A DNA stretch of 64,000 nucleotides. Origin: Paraburkholderia saeva (GTDB taxonomy: Bacteria; Pseudomonadota; Gammaproteobacteria; Burkholderiales; Burkholderiaceae). The notes below the pieces were generated by a model. That model made no database searches. It was not told where the DNA came from and saw only the letters and a list, made by a program, of their open reading frames with translations. Positions 1 to 8,032 of the stretch are shown here, piece after piece; the first letter of the stretch is position 1; each line of letters begins with the position of its first letter. The translations under genes were made by a program, and so were the position numbers. The stretch spans positions 41,660 through 105,659 of the forward strand of contig NZ_CAJQZC010000016.1 of NCBI RefSeq assembly GCF_907164555.1, read 5' to 3'.

Positions 1-255
1 GCCATAGTCGGTGATCCACACCTTGGTCGTCACGAAGACGTCCTCCCGACGGACGCCGGACAAGCGGATACCTTCCCCAACCTGCTGCTCGTTCATATAG
101 GCCGCGGCGGTATCGATCAGCCTGTATCCATTTGCGACTGCCGATCTGACCGCAGCTACGGTTTTCTCAGGCTCGCTACGAAACACCCCAAGTCCGAATG
201 CGGCCATCTCAATTCCATTGTTCAACCTGTACACGGGACTTTTGCCTGTCACCAT
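1..255 (-). CDS. Aldo/keto reductase, N-terminal part (cut by window edge)
   Basis: The first 85 residues of a NADPH-dependent aldo/keto reductase of the 2,5-diketo-gluconate reductase type are present; the rest lies beyond base 1. The start LNNGIEM...FGLGVF is the typical first strand of the family. Asp48 and Tyr53 (IDTAAAY) and Lys78 (TTKVW) fit the catalytic tetrad; the His would lie outside. The ATG at 255 was chosen over the in-frame ATG at 207 because the LNNGIEM segment belongs to the fold. The substrate cannot be told. Confidence 0.85.
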   Translation of the reverse strand, partial: MVTGKSPVYRLNNGIEMAAFGLGVFRSEPEKTVAAVRSAVANGYRLIDTAAAYMNEQQVGEGIRLSGVRREDVFVTTKVWITDYG

Positions 256-368
256 CGTTAAATCCGTTTCAGCTGGATGTCTTTCGCCGGCACGCTGCTG
301 CAAAGTGTGTGGGATCGGGTGCCGTCACGCAGGATAGAGTCCCTTCCTCGTATCAATCCCATTGCAAG

Positions 369-1463
369 TCAGGTGGGCGTTACGGTTTGCAGAAACTTCA
401 CGAGTTGCTCATTGACCACGTCAGGGGCTTCGTGTTGTACCCAGTGGCCCACATTGTCGAGTTCGAGACCGCCAATGAGACTGGGAACGCCGGAGCGCAT
501 CTGGTCCACGGTCAGCGGATAGAGCGCTTTCAAGCCATCCGCCTTCCCCCAGATGAAAAATGAAGGCTGGGTAATCCTGGCGCCCTTCCAGGGAGCGGAG
601 AGGTAAAAGTACGGTTCAGCGGCCCGATAGTAGTTCAGGGCACCGTGAAAGCCGGCGCGCTGAAATTCCCCCACGTTATGAGCAACGTAATCAGGCTCCG
701 CCCATGACGGTAACGGTCCGGGGGCCGCACGGTGAAGGCTGCGTGCCGGATCCATCGGATTCCACCGCTTGTCTGCGGGAGCGGAGCCCGATGCCCAGTA
801 CAGGATTCCTGGAATGGTCACCGTGGCGTCGGCCCAGATCTGATCGGCGTCCGGCCGGATCTGTTCGAACATGTAGAAATCATCCTGGTGGCCGGACTTG
901 CGCATCTTCTCGAAGACGCTGACATCCCCACGAGGAACGAATGGCACGCTCAGACAGAACACGGCCTTGAATCGATCGGGACGCATCAGCGCCGCTTGCC
1001 ACACATGCGTTGCACCCCAGTCGTGACCCACGAGGACAGCGCCCTGAATCTTCAACGCATCGAGCAGGCCCACCAGATCACCGACTGTTTGCAGTGGCGT
1101 GTACAAGGTTGGGTCTGTCGGCGCCGAACTGCGTCCGTAGCCGCGCATATCAGGAGCAATTGCCCGATATCCGGCAGACGCCACGGCTTTCATCTGCCGG
1201 CGCCACGTGTAGGAAGTGTCTGGAAACCCGTGGCAGAAGAGTACGGCTGGCCCCTCTCCCTGTTCGGTTACGTGCAGGGTGATGCCATTGGTATTGACGT
1301 CGTACTCCTTGATACCGGGTACGCCGCCGGTCCCAGGGCTTTGCGCCTGCGCCCCGCGGTCCAGGAGCAGGCTTGCACCAATGGCCGTCCCGCTCGCGAG
1401 GAACGCGCGGCGCGAGATAGAGGGTGCAGGAATAGACGCTGTTCCAAAGAGGTTGCTTTCCAT
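369..1463 (-). CDS. Tat-exported alpha/beta hydrolase, epoxide hydrolase type
   Basis: A 364-residue alpha/beta hydrolase. A Tat-type leader (SRRAFLASG, residues 17-25, then a hydrophobic stretch to AQA at 38-40) suggests folded export to the periplasm. The core has the oxyanion motif HGFPD (78-82), the nucleophile elbow GHDWG with Asp148, and a C-terminal VGHW His near residue 340. An Asp rather than Ser nucleophile is typical of epoxide hydrolases and haloalkane dehalogenases; HGFPD favours the former. A longer reading from a TTG at 1523 is possible, but the ATG at 1463 places the Tat motif properly. It is divergent from a GlxA-type regulator, which may control it (inference). Confidence 0.82.
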   Translation of the reverse strand: MESNLFGTASIPAPSISRRAFLASGTAIGASLLLDRGAQAQSPGTGGVPGIKEYDVNTNGITLHVTEQGEGPAVLFCHGFPDTSYTWRRQMKAVASAGYRAIAPDMRGYGRSSAPTDPTLYTPLQTVGDLVGLLDALKIQGAVLVGHDWGATHVWQAALMRPDRFKAVFCLSVPFVPRGDVSVFEKMRKSGHQDDFYMFEQIRPDADQIWADATVTIPGILYWASGSAPADKRWNPMDPARSLHRAAPGPLPSWAEPDYVAHNVGEFQRAGFHGALNYYRAAEPYFYLSAPWKGARITQPSFFIWGKADGLKALYPLTVDQMRSGVPSLIGGLELDNVGHWVQHEAPDVVNEQLVKFLQTVTPT

Positions 1464-1688
1464 TGAGGTTCTCGATTGGTCCGATGTGAGACTCGGGAAT
1501 CCGCTAATGGTAGAAGCCCTCAAAAAGGCGGGAAGGACGTATTTCCGACAATTCTGGCCATGCTGGCGCGGCCACTCTTATCGGCATCAGGATCGCTGGT
1601 TAGAATTACCGTACAGCAGGCGACGGCTCGCGCCGGGCGCCGGCGTGCGGGACGTAACGTTATGTCCTGCTATTTTCCGGGACCTACC

Positions 1689-2636
1689 ATGCTGCGCATT
1701 GGCTACATCGTCGTTCCAGGCTTCCAGGTCATGGTTTTCGGCGGACTAACCGTGTTTGAGCTCGCAAACCGACTGACCAGTGAGCCGTACTACGAGATCC
1801 GTCTGATATCTGAAAGCGGTGGGCCGGTTCAAAGTTCTCTCGGATATTCCGTCATGACGGATAGTTTCGCTGAAGGTGGGTTCGATACGGTGATCATCGG
1901 CGGCGTCATCACTGGCGCGCACCTGGCGAGCGCCGCACTGATTGAATATTTGAAAAGCGCGGTGAAAAACACCCGGCGCGTTGCCTCAATGTGCACGGGC
2001 GCGTTCTTTTTGGCTCAGGCCGGCGTTCTGGACAATCGGCGTGCCACGACTCACTGGGCGCACGCGCGCGAATTGCAAACGACGTATCCGAAAGTCATGG
2101 TCGAAGAAGATCGGATATTTATCGTGGACGGTCCGGTATGGACATCTGCGGGCATGACTGCGGGGACCGATCTCGCGGTTTCGATGGTGGAACGAGACCT
2201 CGGTGCGAAGGTAGCGCGAATTGTCGCCAAGCGAATGGTCATGTTCCATCGACGTGCCGGCGGACAATTACAGCACTCCACACTGCTGGACCTCGATGCT
2301 AAAACTGACAGGATACAAACCGCACTGGTTTACGCGAAAAGCAATTTGCACACCCCGCTGACGGTCGACAGACTGGCTGAAGCTGCCAATCTGAGTGTGC
2401 GGCAATTCACCCGGGCGTTCCGTGAGGAGACCGGGCAATCACCTGCGAAAGCTGTCGAGAACTTGCGGTTGGAAACAGCGCGTCTCATGGTCGAGCAGGG
2501 CAGGCTGCCGATTGACGTCGTTGCGCGAGAAACGGGTTTTGCTGATCCAGACAGAATGCGCCGTGCGTTTCTGCGAGCTTTCGGTGAACCACCCCAGGCT
2601 ATTCGCCGCAACGCGCGTGAGCACGCCGACAATTGA
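1689..2636 (+). CDS. GlxA-type AraC regulator (DJ-1/PfpI + AraC HTH)
   Basis: A 315-residue regulator. An N-terminal DJ-1/PfpI (class I amidotransferase-like) domain carries the MCTGAFFLA nucleophile-elbow segment and the THW motif; the C-terminal ~100 residues form a double AraC helix-turn-helix (LTVDRLAEAANLSVRQFTR, then a second one ending PQAIRR). The family senses small ligands through the DJ-1 domain. The ATG at 1689 (MLRIGY) starts directly at the first beta strand; an in-frame ATG at 1662 would add nine residues. It is divergent from the Tat-exported hydrolase. Function is assigned at family level only. Confidence 0.85.
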   Translation: MLRIGYIVVPGFQVMVFGGLTVFELANRLTSEPYYEIRLISESGGPVQSSLGYSVMTDSFAEGGFDTVIIGGVITGAHLASAALIEYLKSAVKNTRRVASMCTGAFFLAQAGVLDNRRATTHWAHARELQTTYPKVMVEEDRIFIVDGPVWTSAGMTAGTDLAVSMVERDLGAKVARIVAKRMVMFHRRAGGQLQHSTLLDLDAKTDRIQTALVYAKSNLHTPLTVDRLAEAANLSVRQFTRAFREETGQSPAKAVENLRLETARLMVEQGRLPIDVVARETGFADPDRMRRAFLRAFGEPPQAIRRNAREHADN

Positions 2637-3216
2637 GGTATCAACTACCTGTCATGAGCACGGCGCACGGTCCAGAATTTCGCATCAATCGAATGACCGA
2701 TAACGTCGAAGTTGCGGTCGTCGCTCGCACATTCGCGACGGGTTCTTAGTGGCCGGTTCTTGCCGGTCGCCGACCGTCGACAACTCAAAGCTGCACCTTA
2801 TTTCGGGTGCGATGCGGAGGCATCGCTTGACGGAAGTCGTTAGCAAGTTGCTGATTTTTCCGGGTTGCCGGTCCACGGAATTCCATCTTCCTTCAGCGAT
2901 GAGGGAGCACGAAAGCGGGCGCCTTTTTGCGCGATAACGCATTTGCCGGTTACACTGGCGCTCATGCAAACCCGCCCAATCCTTCGTCTGCGTCCGGCCG
3001 CCCTCGCTTCGGCGAGCGTCGTTGCGTGCGTTTGCGCGATGGCTTCGGCAATGGCTTGCGCAGCAACGCAAGCCAAAGCAAAAAAACAGCTGCTCATCTG
3101 ACCGGAGCCTGCTGTTCCGTCAGATGTGTGACGGAGCAGCGAGTTCAGGTCCATCCTCGATGTCCCTTCCCGCACTGCCTGACGGAATCGATACGGTCAC
3201 GTTTCGAGGATTAGTC
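2637..3216. other. 580-bp gap with a possible signal-peptide ORF at 2964-3101
   Basis: No convincing full gene lies between the GlxA regulator and the DapA-family gene. The plus-strand ORF 2964-3101 would encode 45 residues: a basic start (MQTRPILRLRP), a hydrophobic Ala-rich stretch, an Ala-Cys-Ala-Ala region like a cleavage site, then QAKAKKQ and a stop. That is what the severed N-terminus of an exported protein looks like. It could also be chance. Confidence 0.3.
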
Positions 3217-4074
3217 ATGTCGATTTTTTCGGGTATCTGGATTCCGCTCATCACGCCGTTCGCCGATGGCGCGGTCGATCATGCCGCGTTGCGCGCACTG
3301 GTGGGCGGTTACGTGACGGCGGATGTCGCGGGTTTTGTCGCGCTGGGCACGACGGGCGAGCCCGCCGCGCTCGACGAAACCGAGCAGGCCGCGGTGCTCG
3401 CGACCATTCTGGCGGCGGCGGGCGACGTGCCGGTGATAGCGGGCGTCTCCGGCAACCACGCGGCCACGTTGCGCGAGCGCGTCGTGCAACTCAACGACGC
3501 GCCGGTCGCCGGCATGCTGATCAGCGCGCCGTACTACATCCGGCCTTCGCAGGCGGGCCTCATCGATCACTTCGCGTCGCTGGCGGACATCAGCAGGAAG
3601 CCTGTCGTGATCTACGACATTCCGGCCCGTACCGGCGTACAGATCGAGCTGGAGACGCTCCTGACGCTGGCTGCGCATCCGCGCATCGAAGCCGTGAAGG
3701 ATTGCGCGGGTTCACTGGACACCACGCTCGCACTGATTCTCGACGGCCGCCTGCGGGTGCTGGCCGGCGACGACGCCAACCTGTTCGCGACGCTTTGCAT
3801 GGGCGGCGCGGGTGCGATTGCCGCTTCGGCGCATGTGCGCACAGCGCGTTTTGTCGCGCTGTATCGCGCGCTGGCGGCGGGGCGGCTCGACGAAGGGCGT
3901 GCGATCTGGCATTCGCTGGTGCCGCTCGTGCGCGCGATGTTCGACGAGCCGAACCCGGGGCCGGTGAAGTCGGCACTGGCGGCGCAGGGCGTGATCAGAG
4001 ACGGACTGCGCGCGCCGATGACGCGCGCATCCGACGCGCTGCAGCAGCGCCTGCGGGAACTGGTTGCCGCATAA
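3217..4074 (+). CDS. DapA/NanA-family aldolase (dihydrodipicolinate synthase family)
   Basis: A 285-residue class I aldolase with a TIM-barrel fold. GTTGE (44-48) forms the pyruvate-carboxylate site, Tyr133 sits in YDIPARTG, and Lys161 (EAVKD) is the expected Schiff-base lysine. Members include DapA, N-acetylneuraminate lyase, 2-keto-3-deoxy sugar-acid aldolases and related decarboxylases. No lysine-pathway neighbour is present, so a catabolic role is as likely as DapA proper. The ATG at 3217 has a GAGGA ribosome site (3205-3210); the open frame extends upstream but that part is unlike protein. Confidence 0.88.
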   Translation: MSIFSGIWIPLITPFADGAVDHAALRALVGGYVTADVAGFVALGTTGEPAALDETEQAAVLATILAAAGDVPVIAGVSGNHAATLRERVVQLNDAPVAGMLISAPYYIRPSQAGLIDHFASLADISRKPVVIYDIPARTGVQIELETLLTLAAHPRIEAVKDCAGSLDTTLALILDGRLRVLAGDDANLFATLCMGGAGAIAASAHVRTARFVALYRALAAGRLDEGRAIWHSLVPLVRAMFDEPNPGPVKSALAAQGVIRDGLRAPMTRASDALQQRLRELVAA

Positions 4075-4082
4075 GCGGGCAG

Positions 4083-4856
4083 CTACATCATGCCGCCGGC
4101 GTTCGAACTGCCGGTATTGCCCGTTCCGCCACCCATCGCCGATGGCGGCGTCGCGGGCAGCGGCTGCGTGGCGCCCGCCGCCGTGACGAACGACAGTGTG
4201 CCGCTCAGGGGCCCGTTGTCATCGATCGCGCCAGCCGCCTGCAGCGCGTCGAGATCGTGGTCGAGGCCCTCGTTATCTGGCACAAAAGGCGTGGTCAGAA
4301 AGTTCGGCACGGACAGCGTCAGCGCAAAGCGCTGCTGAAGACTGCTGACGACGGCCGTCTGCGCATTCAGGACGTCGGTCGGGTTGCCGAGCACCTGCTG
4401 GAAGCGCGCATTAAGCGCGAATCCGGCGAGGAGCCCCGTCTCGTTCGTGCCGAGCTGCCCGCTGAGGTAGCCAAGCAGGAGGTCGGTCTCGGGCGTGACG
4501 TTGAACGTGCCGCCCGCGAACGCGACGGAATGGAACGTGTGGTTGCTGGCCGTCGCGGTGATGAGGCAGGGCGGTACCGCGTTCAGTGTGACGCTGAACT
4601 GGCCGTTGGCGTCAGCGTTCGCGCTCGCCGCGCCCTGCACGCACGCGAGGCTCACCATGGCGGTCGCCAGCGGCTTGCCACTCGCGGCTGTGCCTGACAC
4701 CGTCATGCTCGTGGGCGTCGCCGCGGACCCGGCGGACGAGCCGACGCCGATGCTGGCGTTGCTGCCGCCGCCACCGCAGGCGGCGAGTGTCGCGAGCAGG
4801 GCCGCGCACGATGAGGCCAGCGCGGGGCGGGAAAAATGCGCAACGGAAATGTTCAT
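4083..4856 (-). CDS. Putative outer-membrane lipoprotein, unknown function
   Basis: A 257-residue protein with a lipoprotein signal: basic start, hydrophobic core and lipobox LAAC (Cys about residue 27), followed by a Gly/Ser-rich tether (GGGGSNAS). The middle resembles carboxypeptidase-regulatory-like beta domains (SMTVSGTAASGKPLATAMV). The C-terminus is Gly/Asn/Met-rich and ends GGMM. It is convergent with the DapA-family gene, eight bases apart. No function is recognised; such proteins are common surface lipoproteins in Burkholderiaceae. Confidence 0.75.
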   Translation of the reverse strand: MNISVAHFSRPALASSCAALLATLAACGGGGSNASIGVGSSAGSAATPTSMTVSGTAASGKPLATAMVSLACVQGAASANADANGQFSVTLNAVPPCLITATASNHTFHSVAFAGGTFNVTPETDLLLGYLSGQLGTNETGLLAGFALNARFQQVLGNPTDVLNAQTAVVSSLQQRFALTLSVPNFLTTPFVPDNEGLDHDLDALQAAGAIDDNGPLSGTLSFVTAAGATQPLPATPPSAMGGGTGNTGSSNAGGMM

Positions 4857-4980
4857 GTGAGCCTGCCACCGGTCGGAAAGACGAACGCATCCGCGCGAAG
4901 GCAGCGTTGCTGCCCGCGCGTGATGGGCTATCCGGTGTAAACGACGGGCGCGGCGGCCGTATTCCGCATGCGCGCGATTT

Positions 4981-5412
4981 CTATGCTTCGCGTGCGAGCG
5001 CCGGACCCGACGATTCGTGCGCGGGTTTCGCGAGCGCGAAACCTTCGTCGATCCATCCGGTGAGACCGCCGATCATCACTTTCACCGGCCGTCCGAGTTG
5101 CGCGAGGCGGATCGCGCCGCGCGTCGCACCATTGCAATGCGGCCCCGCGCAATACGTGACGAAGAGCGTTTCGGGTGGCCACGCAGCGAGCTTCGAAGCG
5201 ATGAGCTTGCCGTGCGGCAGGTTGATTGCGCCAGGTACGTGGCCGGCGGCGTAAAGCGCCGGGCTTCGCACGTCGAGCAGCACGAAGTCGGCGGTTTGCG
5301 TCGACAGTGCATCGTGGACGTCCCAGCAATCGGTTTCGAACTGCAGGCTCGATTCGAAGTGTGAGAGCGCTTCGGGGCTTCTGGCGGCGGGAACGGCGGT
5401 GACGTGGGACAT
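4981..5412 (-). CDS. Rhodanese-like domain protein
   Basis: A 143-residue single rhodanese domain. LLDVRSP (45-51) and GHVPGAINLPHG (57-68) are family signatures. The active loop YCAGPHCNGA carries Cys88 as the expected persulfide cysteine and an extra Cys93. Sulfur transfer or a redox role in the cytoplasm is implied. The ATG at 5412 follows GGAAG at a good distance; a longer frame from 5454 lacks support. It is divergent from ohrR, with about 215 bp between the genes. Confidence 0.85.
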   Translation of the reverse strand: MSHVTAVPAARSPEALSHFESSLQFETDCWDVHDALSTQTADFVLLDVRSPALYAAGHVPGAINLPHGKLIASKLAAWPPETLFVTYCAGPHCNGATRGAIRLAQLGRPVKVMIGGLTGWIDEGFALAKPAHESSGPALAREA

Positions 5413-5565
5413 GACTGGCTTCCGGTAAAAGTGTTGTGGCGCGGGTGAATGCATTATCGGCGCAGGACGTGCGTCGTATAAGTGGCGTAATCGACAATCT
5501 TCGGTAACATCACGCCACGCAGGATCGCCGCAGGCCGTTGCTGGATATCCAGCACTTCCGAGAAG

Positions 5566-5577
5566 ATCGCATCCGAT
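5566..5577. promoter_or_regulatory. OhrR-type operator before ohrR (ATCGCATCCGAT)
   Basis: This 12-mer fits ATCG-N4-CGAT and differs by one base from the perfect palindrome ATCGCATGCGAT found elsewhere in this region. It lies about 50 bp upstream of the ohrR start, next to AT-rich sequence (ATATATAATTGAC), a sensible place for autoregulation. The regulator assignment is inference from context. Confidence 0.55.
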
Positions 5578-5627
5578 ATATAATTGACTTCAAGTTGACC
5601 CATCCGGGTCTTGCCATCGAGGTGCAC

Positions 5628-6089
5628 ATGAAATCCACCGAAAAGACAGCTGCTGCGGAGGTCAAGCTTTCCGACTTCCTGTGCTTCGCGGTCTATTCCG
5701 CGAATCTCGCGTTCGGCAAGGCGTACAAGCCGATTCTCGAGGAGCTTGGGCTCACGTACACGCAATACATCACGATCATTGCGCTGTGGGAGGAAGACAA
5801 TCAGACCGTCGGCAGTCTCGGCGAGAAGCTGTTTCTCGAATCCAACACGCTCACGCCGATTCTGAAGAAACTCGAAGTGATGGGTTATCTGAAGCGGCAG
5901 CGCGATCCCGAAGACGAACGCCAGGTGCGCGTGAGCCTGACGAAAAATGGCCGGCGGCTGCGCGAAAGAGGACTGAACATGGACCTCGTCGAGGCCACTG
6001 GCCTGGCACCTGGCGAGTTTGCGAAAGTGCAGAAGGCGATCGTCACGCTGCGCAACAATCTTGTCGAGTCCGTGCAAAACGAAGAGTGA
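5628..6089 (+). CDS. ohrR: OhrR-type MarR regulator, organic-peroxide sensor
   Basis: A 153-residue winged-helix MarR regulator. The N-terminal helix (LSDFLCFAVYSAN) carries Cys19, at the place of the peroxide-reactive cysteine of OhrR, with Tyr23 and Tyr33 where the family has its hydrogen-bonding tyrosines. The DNA-binding part follows (LYTQYITIIAL-type helix, FLESNTLTPILKKLE recognition region, then a wing with DERQVRV). OhrR proteins repress ohr until an organic hydroperoxide oxidises the cysteine. An upstream in-frame ATG at 5538 was rejected because the extra 30 residues overlap the putative operator and do not fit the family. Confidence 0.88.
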   Translation: MKSTEKTAAAEVKLSDFLCFAVYSANLAFGKAYKPILEELGLTYTQYITIIALWEEDNQTVGSLGEKLFLESNTLTPILKKLEVMGYLKRQRDPEDERQVRVSLTKNGRRLRERGLNMDLVEATGLAPGEFAKVQKAIVTLRNNLVESVQNEE

Positions 6090-6140
6090 GCGCTGGCCGC
6101 TCAGGTTGACGCAATTTCCTCCGCTCGTCTTTGCATTGTC

Positions 6141-6173
6141 ACGCGCCGCGCTTCGAATACGCGGCGCGTTTTT
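6141..6173 (+). terminator. Rho-independent terminator after ohrR
   Basis: A perfect 10-bp GC-rich stem (6141-6150 with 6160-6169) with a 9-base loop is followed by a short T run. It starts about 50 bases after the ohrR stop. Confidence 0.85.
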
Positions 6174-6305
6174 ATTTGTGCGCGCAGTGTTGGGAGGCAT
6201 TTTTGTGGGTGCGAGTCCCGCTGCCAGTCGATCACAACGAGCGAAGCGCAACTGCGTGAGGGGGACCGATCGTGGGGAAGAAGCGTGGAGCGGAACTGCG
6301 AGCCG

Positions 6306-6500
6306 ATGAACAAAAACCGGATAGAAGGCATTGTCGACCAGGGCGGGCGTCACGCGCGGTGAAGCTGCGCATGCAGCCGTAAGCGACGAAGGCAGCGGTT
6401 CGCGACGTAAATCCGGGGAGACAGGGTCAGCGCTGCCGGAGGCGGCGCTGACGAGAGAGAACCTGGAACAGGCGTTCATTGCGTGGCAGGCGTTCTGATC
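6306..6500 (+). pseudogene. Possible decayed CsbD-like gene
   Basis: The ATG at 6306 opens with MNKNRIEGIVDQ, the usual beginning of CsbD-family stress proteins, but the frame stops at 6362. Dropping one G in the G-run after the Gln codon restores an open frame to a stop near 6500 (about 65 codons, the family length). The downstream translation no longer looks clearly like CsbD, so decay or a chance match are both possible. The rest of the 6090-6596 gap holds the terminator and the operator pair listed separately. Confidence 0.35.
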
Positions 6501-6535
6501 GCGATCGATGGGCCGGGCGCCTGTCTTCAACGTAA

Positions 6536-6562
6536 ATCGATAGCGATAAAATCGCATGCGAT
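6536..6562. promoter_or_regulatory. Tandem OhrR-type operators, orphan
   Basis: Two ATCG-N4-CGAT palindromes (6536-6547 and the perfect ATCGCATGCGAT at 6551-6562) lie 15 bp apart centre to centre. The same spacing and near-identical flanks (AAATCG...CGATAT) occur before ohr at 7905-7931. No intact gene starts beside this pair: it lies 3' of both ohrR and the DUF4148 gene. It may be the promoter remnant of a lost or decayed target. Confidence 0.55.
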
Positions 6563-6596
6563 ATACATGGGGCGGCAGAACCGGCTAATCGCGCTT

Positions 6597-6926
6597 TTAG
6601 TGGCCGAAGTAGATCGAGGCCTGGGCGGTGCGTACTGCGGTTCGGCTGGCCGTTTCTGATGTGCCGTTTTCGATGCCGCCATAACCTGACGTTGCGGCAT
6701 TATTCGCCGCCGGATTGACGGCCTGGATCCTGGCGAGGGCGGTCTGGATGTCGTCCGGATAGTACGGATCGCGGCCGTGCGACGGGCTGTATCCGGCCTT
6801 TTCGAGTGGCACCAGTTCCGCGCGAACCTGTGCGCGCGTGAGGCCCGTATCCGGTTGCTGCGCGTAACCGACGACAGGCGCTGAAAGAATGAATGTAGCA
6901 GCAAGGGCGCCTGGTTTGATCTTCAT
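6597..6926 (-). CDS. DUF4148-type small exported protein
   Basis: A 109-residue protein with a signal peptide (MKIKPG, hydrophobic core, cleavage near GYAQQ) and the DUF4148 core: LTRAQVRAELVPLEKAGY, then DPYYPDDIQTALARI. The family is abundant in Burkholderiaceae and has no known function; a periplasmic location is inferred. The start at 6926 was chosen because the signal peptide begins there. It lies beside ohr and another small exported protein on the same strand. Confidence 0.8.
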   Translation of the reverse strand: MKIKPGALAATFILSAPVVGYAQQPDTGLTRAQVRAELVPLEKAGYSPSHGRDPYYPDDIQTALARIQAVNPAANNAATSGYGGIENGTSETASRTAVRTAQASIYFGH

Positions 6927-7030
6927 AAAAATGAACTCCGAAATTAATAAATTCATCGATCAGGTCAGTGAGTTCGGCCTGCTATATCGCGTCAACGGCT
7001 GAACGGCTCGATAAACGAGCGCGTACTGGC

Positions 7031-7300
7031 TCAGTGGCGTTCGTAGAGGCCGTTCTGCTGCGTGGCGACGCCATGGCGCGCCGATTCCGACTGCCCCGCG
7101 ATGGCGCCGCCGTACGAATCCGCAGTGGTGGCGTCGTTGCGGTCGGCGGCAACGGTTTGCGCGCGCTGACCGCGTTGTGACGCGGGCGCGCCGATCGACG
7201 GCTTGTAGAAGGGAGCGGGACCGTAGCCGCTGGCAAACGCAGGCGCTGCGATGGATGCGGAAAGTGCGGCGAATACAGCAACGATGAGTCGGGTTTTCAT
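7031..7300 (-). CDS. Small exported protein of unknown function
   Basis: An 89-residue protein with a clear signal peptide (MKTRLIVAVFAALSASIAAP, cleavage after AFA). The mature part is polar and probably disordered (SQRGQRAQTVAADRNDATTA; SYGGAIAGQSES). Its SYGG segment echoes the SGYGG of the upstream DUF4148 protein, so the two may be related. No known domain is recognised. It lies between ohr and the DUF4148 gene, all on the minus strand. Confidence 0.65.
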   Translation of the reverse strand: MKTRLIVAVFAALSASIAAPAFASGYGPAPFYKPSIGAPASQRGQRAQTVAADRNDATTADSYGGAIAGQSESARHGVATQQNGLYERH

Positions 7301-7389
7301 GATGGATTTCTTCGTTAAAGGTGGGTGAATAGCATGAGGCGCGAGCGTTGCCCGAGCGCCTCCGTATGTTGTTTTAGTTACTGACCGGA

Positions 7390-7809
7390 TTAAACCAGGG
7401 TAATGACGACGTCGATATTGCCGTGCGTGGCTTTGGAATACGGGCACGTCTGATGCGCTGCGTCCACGATCGCCTGGGCGAGCTCACGCGGCACACCTGG
7501 CACGCTGACGTTCAGTCGCGCCTGGAGAAAGTAGCCGTCGCCTTCCGTGCCCAGATCCACTTCCGCGTCGACAGCGAGATCTTCCGGAAGCTTGACGCCC
7601 AGTCTGGGCGCCGCGAGCCCCATTGCGCCGATGAAACATGCCGACCAGCCTGCCGCGAACAGCTGCTCCGGATTCGTGCCGTCGCCGGCAGTGCCGGGCG
7701 ACGACAGCTTGATGTCCAGACGGCCGTCCGAACTGCGGGACGTGCCGTTGCGGCCCCCCGAAGAAGTGTGAGTCTTGCCGGTGTACAGAACTTTTTCAAT
7801 CGTGGTCAT
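7390..7809 (-). CDS. ohr: Organic hydroperoxide reductase Ohr
   Basis: A 139-residue OsmC/Ohr-fold thiol peroxidase that reduces organic hydroperoxides in the cytoplasm. Both catalytic cysteines are present: Cys58 in GWSACFIGAMG and Cys122 in QTCPYSKATHGN, with Arg20 and Glu48 at the places of the conserved active-site pair. The start MTTIEKVLYTGK is typical; the longer frame from 7854 runs into the operator region. Three OhrR-type palindromes lie upstream, so peroxide-controlled expression is expected. Confidence 0.93.
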   Translation of the reverse strand: MTTIEKVLYTGKTHTSSGGRNGTSRSSDGRLDIKLSSPGTAGDGTNPEQLFAAGWSACFIGAMGLAAPRLGVKLPEDLAVDAEVDLGTEGDGYFLQARLNVSVPGVPRELAQAIVDAAHQTCPYSKATHGNIDVVITLV

Positions 7810-7847
7810 GATGGGATCCTTGACGGATAAACGACTATCCGATGTAA

Positions 7848-7859
7848 ATCGCATGCGAT
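7848..7859. promoter_or_regulatory. OhrR-type operator, perfect palindrome, proximal to ohr
   Basis: ATCGCATGCGAT lies about 40 bp upstream of the ohr start and is identical to the site at 6551-6562. Confidence 0.6.
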
Positions 7860-7904
7860 GTAATCGCGTGGTGTGAATATTCGATGACTCACTCCGTGTT
7901 ATAA

Positions 7905-7931
7905 ATCGTAGGCGATCAAATCGTGTACGAT
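7905..7931. promoter_or_regulatory. Tandem OhrR-type operators upstream of ohr
   Basis: Two palindromic sites, ATCGTAGGCGAT (7905-7916) and ATCGTGTACGAT (7920-7931), lie 15 bp apart centre to centre within AT-rich sequence (TTATAAATCG...CGATATAAAA). The TTATAA beside them could contribute a minus-strand -10 for ohr. Binding by OhrR is inferred from position and repetition. Confidence 0.6.
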
Positions 7932-8032
7932 ATAAAAACGGAAAATTGATTGCCTGATTTTCAATGCTTCATACCTGCGAAGGAGACCGGGTTCATCGTT
8001 CACGTCTTCAGGCTTCGCAGGTGCACGCGTAG

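Noticed and set aside
3217..4074. Calling the aldolase DapA of lysine synthesis
   Set aside because: The family residues fit, but context is catabolic and many non-DapA members share the motifs, so only the family is named.
5454..6557. 367-codon minus-strand ORF over ohrR
   Set aside because: Antisense to the MarR-family gene and without any recognisable domain.
6567..6660. Short plus-strand ORF right after the orphan OhrR-type operators
   Set aside because: It is antisense to the end of the DUF4148 gene and only about 30 codons long without recognisable sequence.
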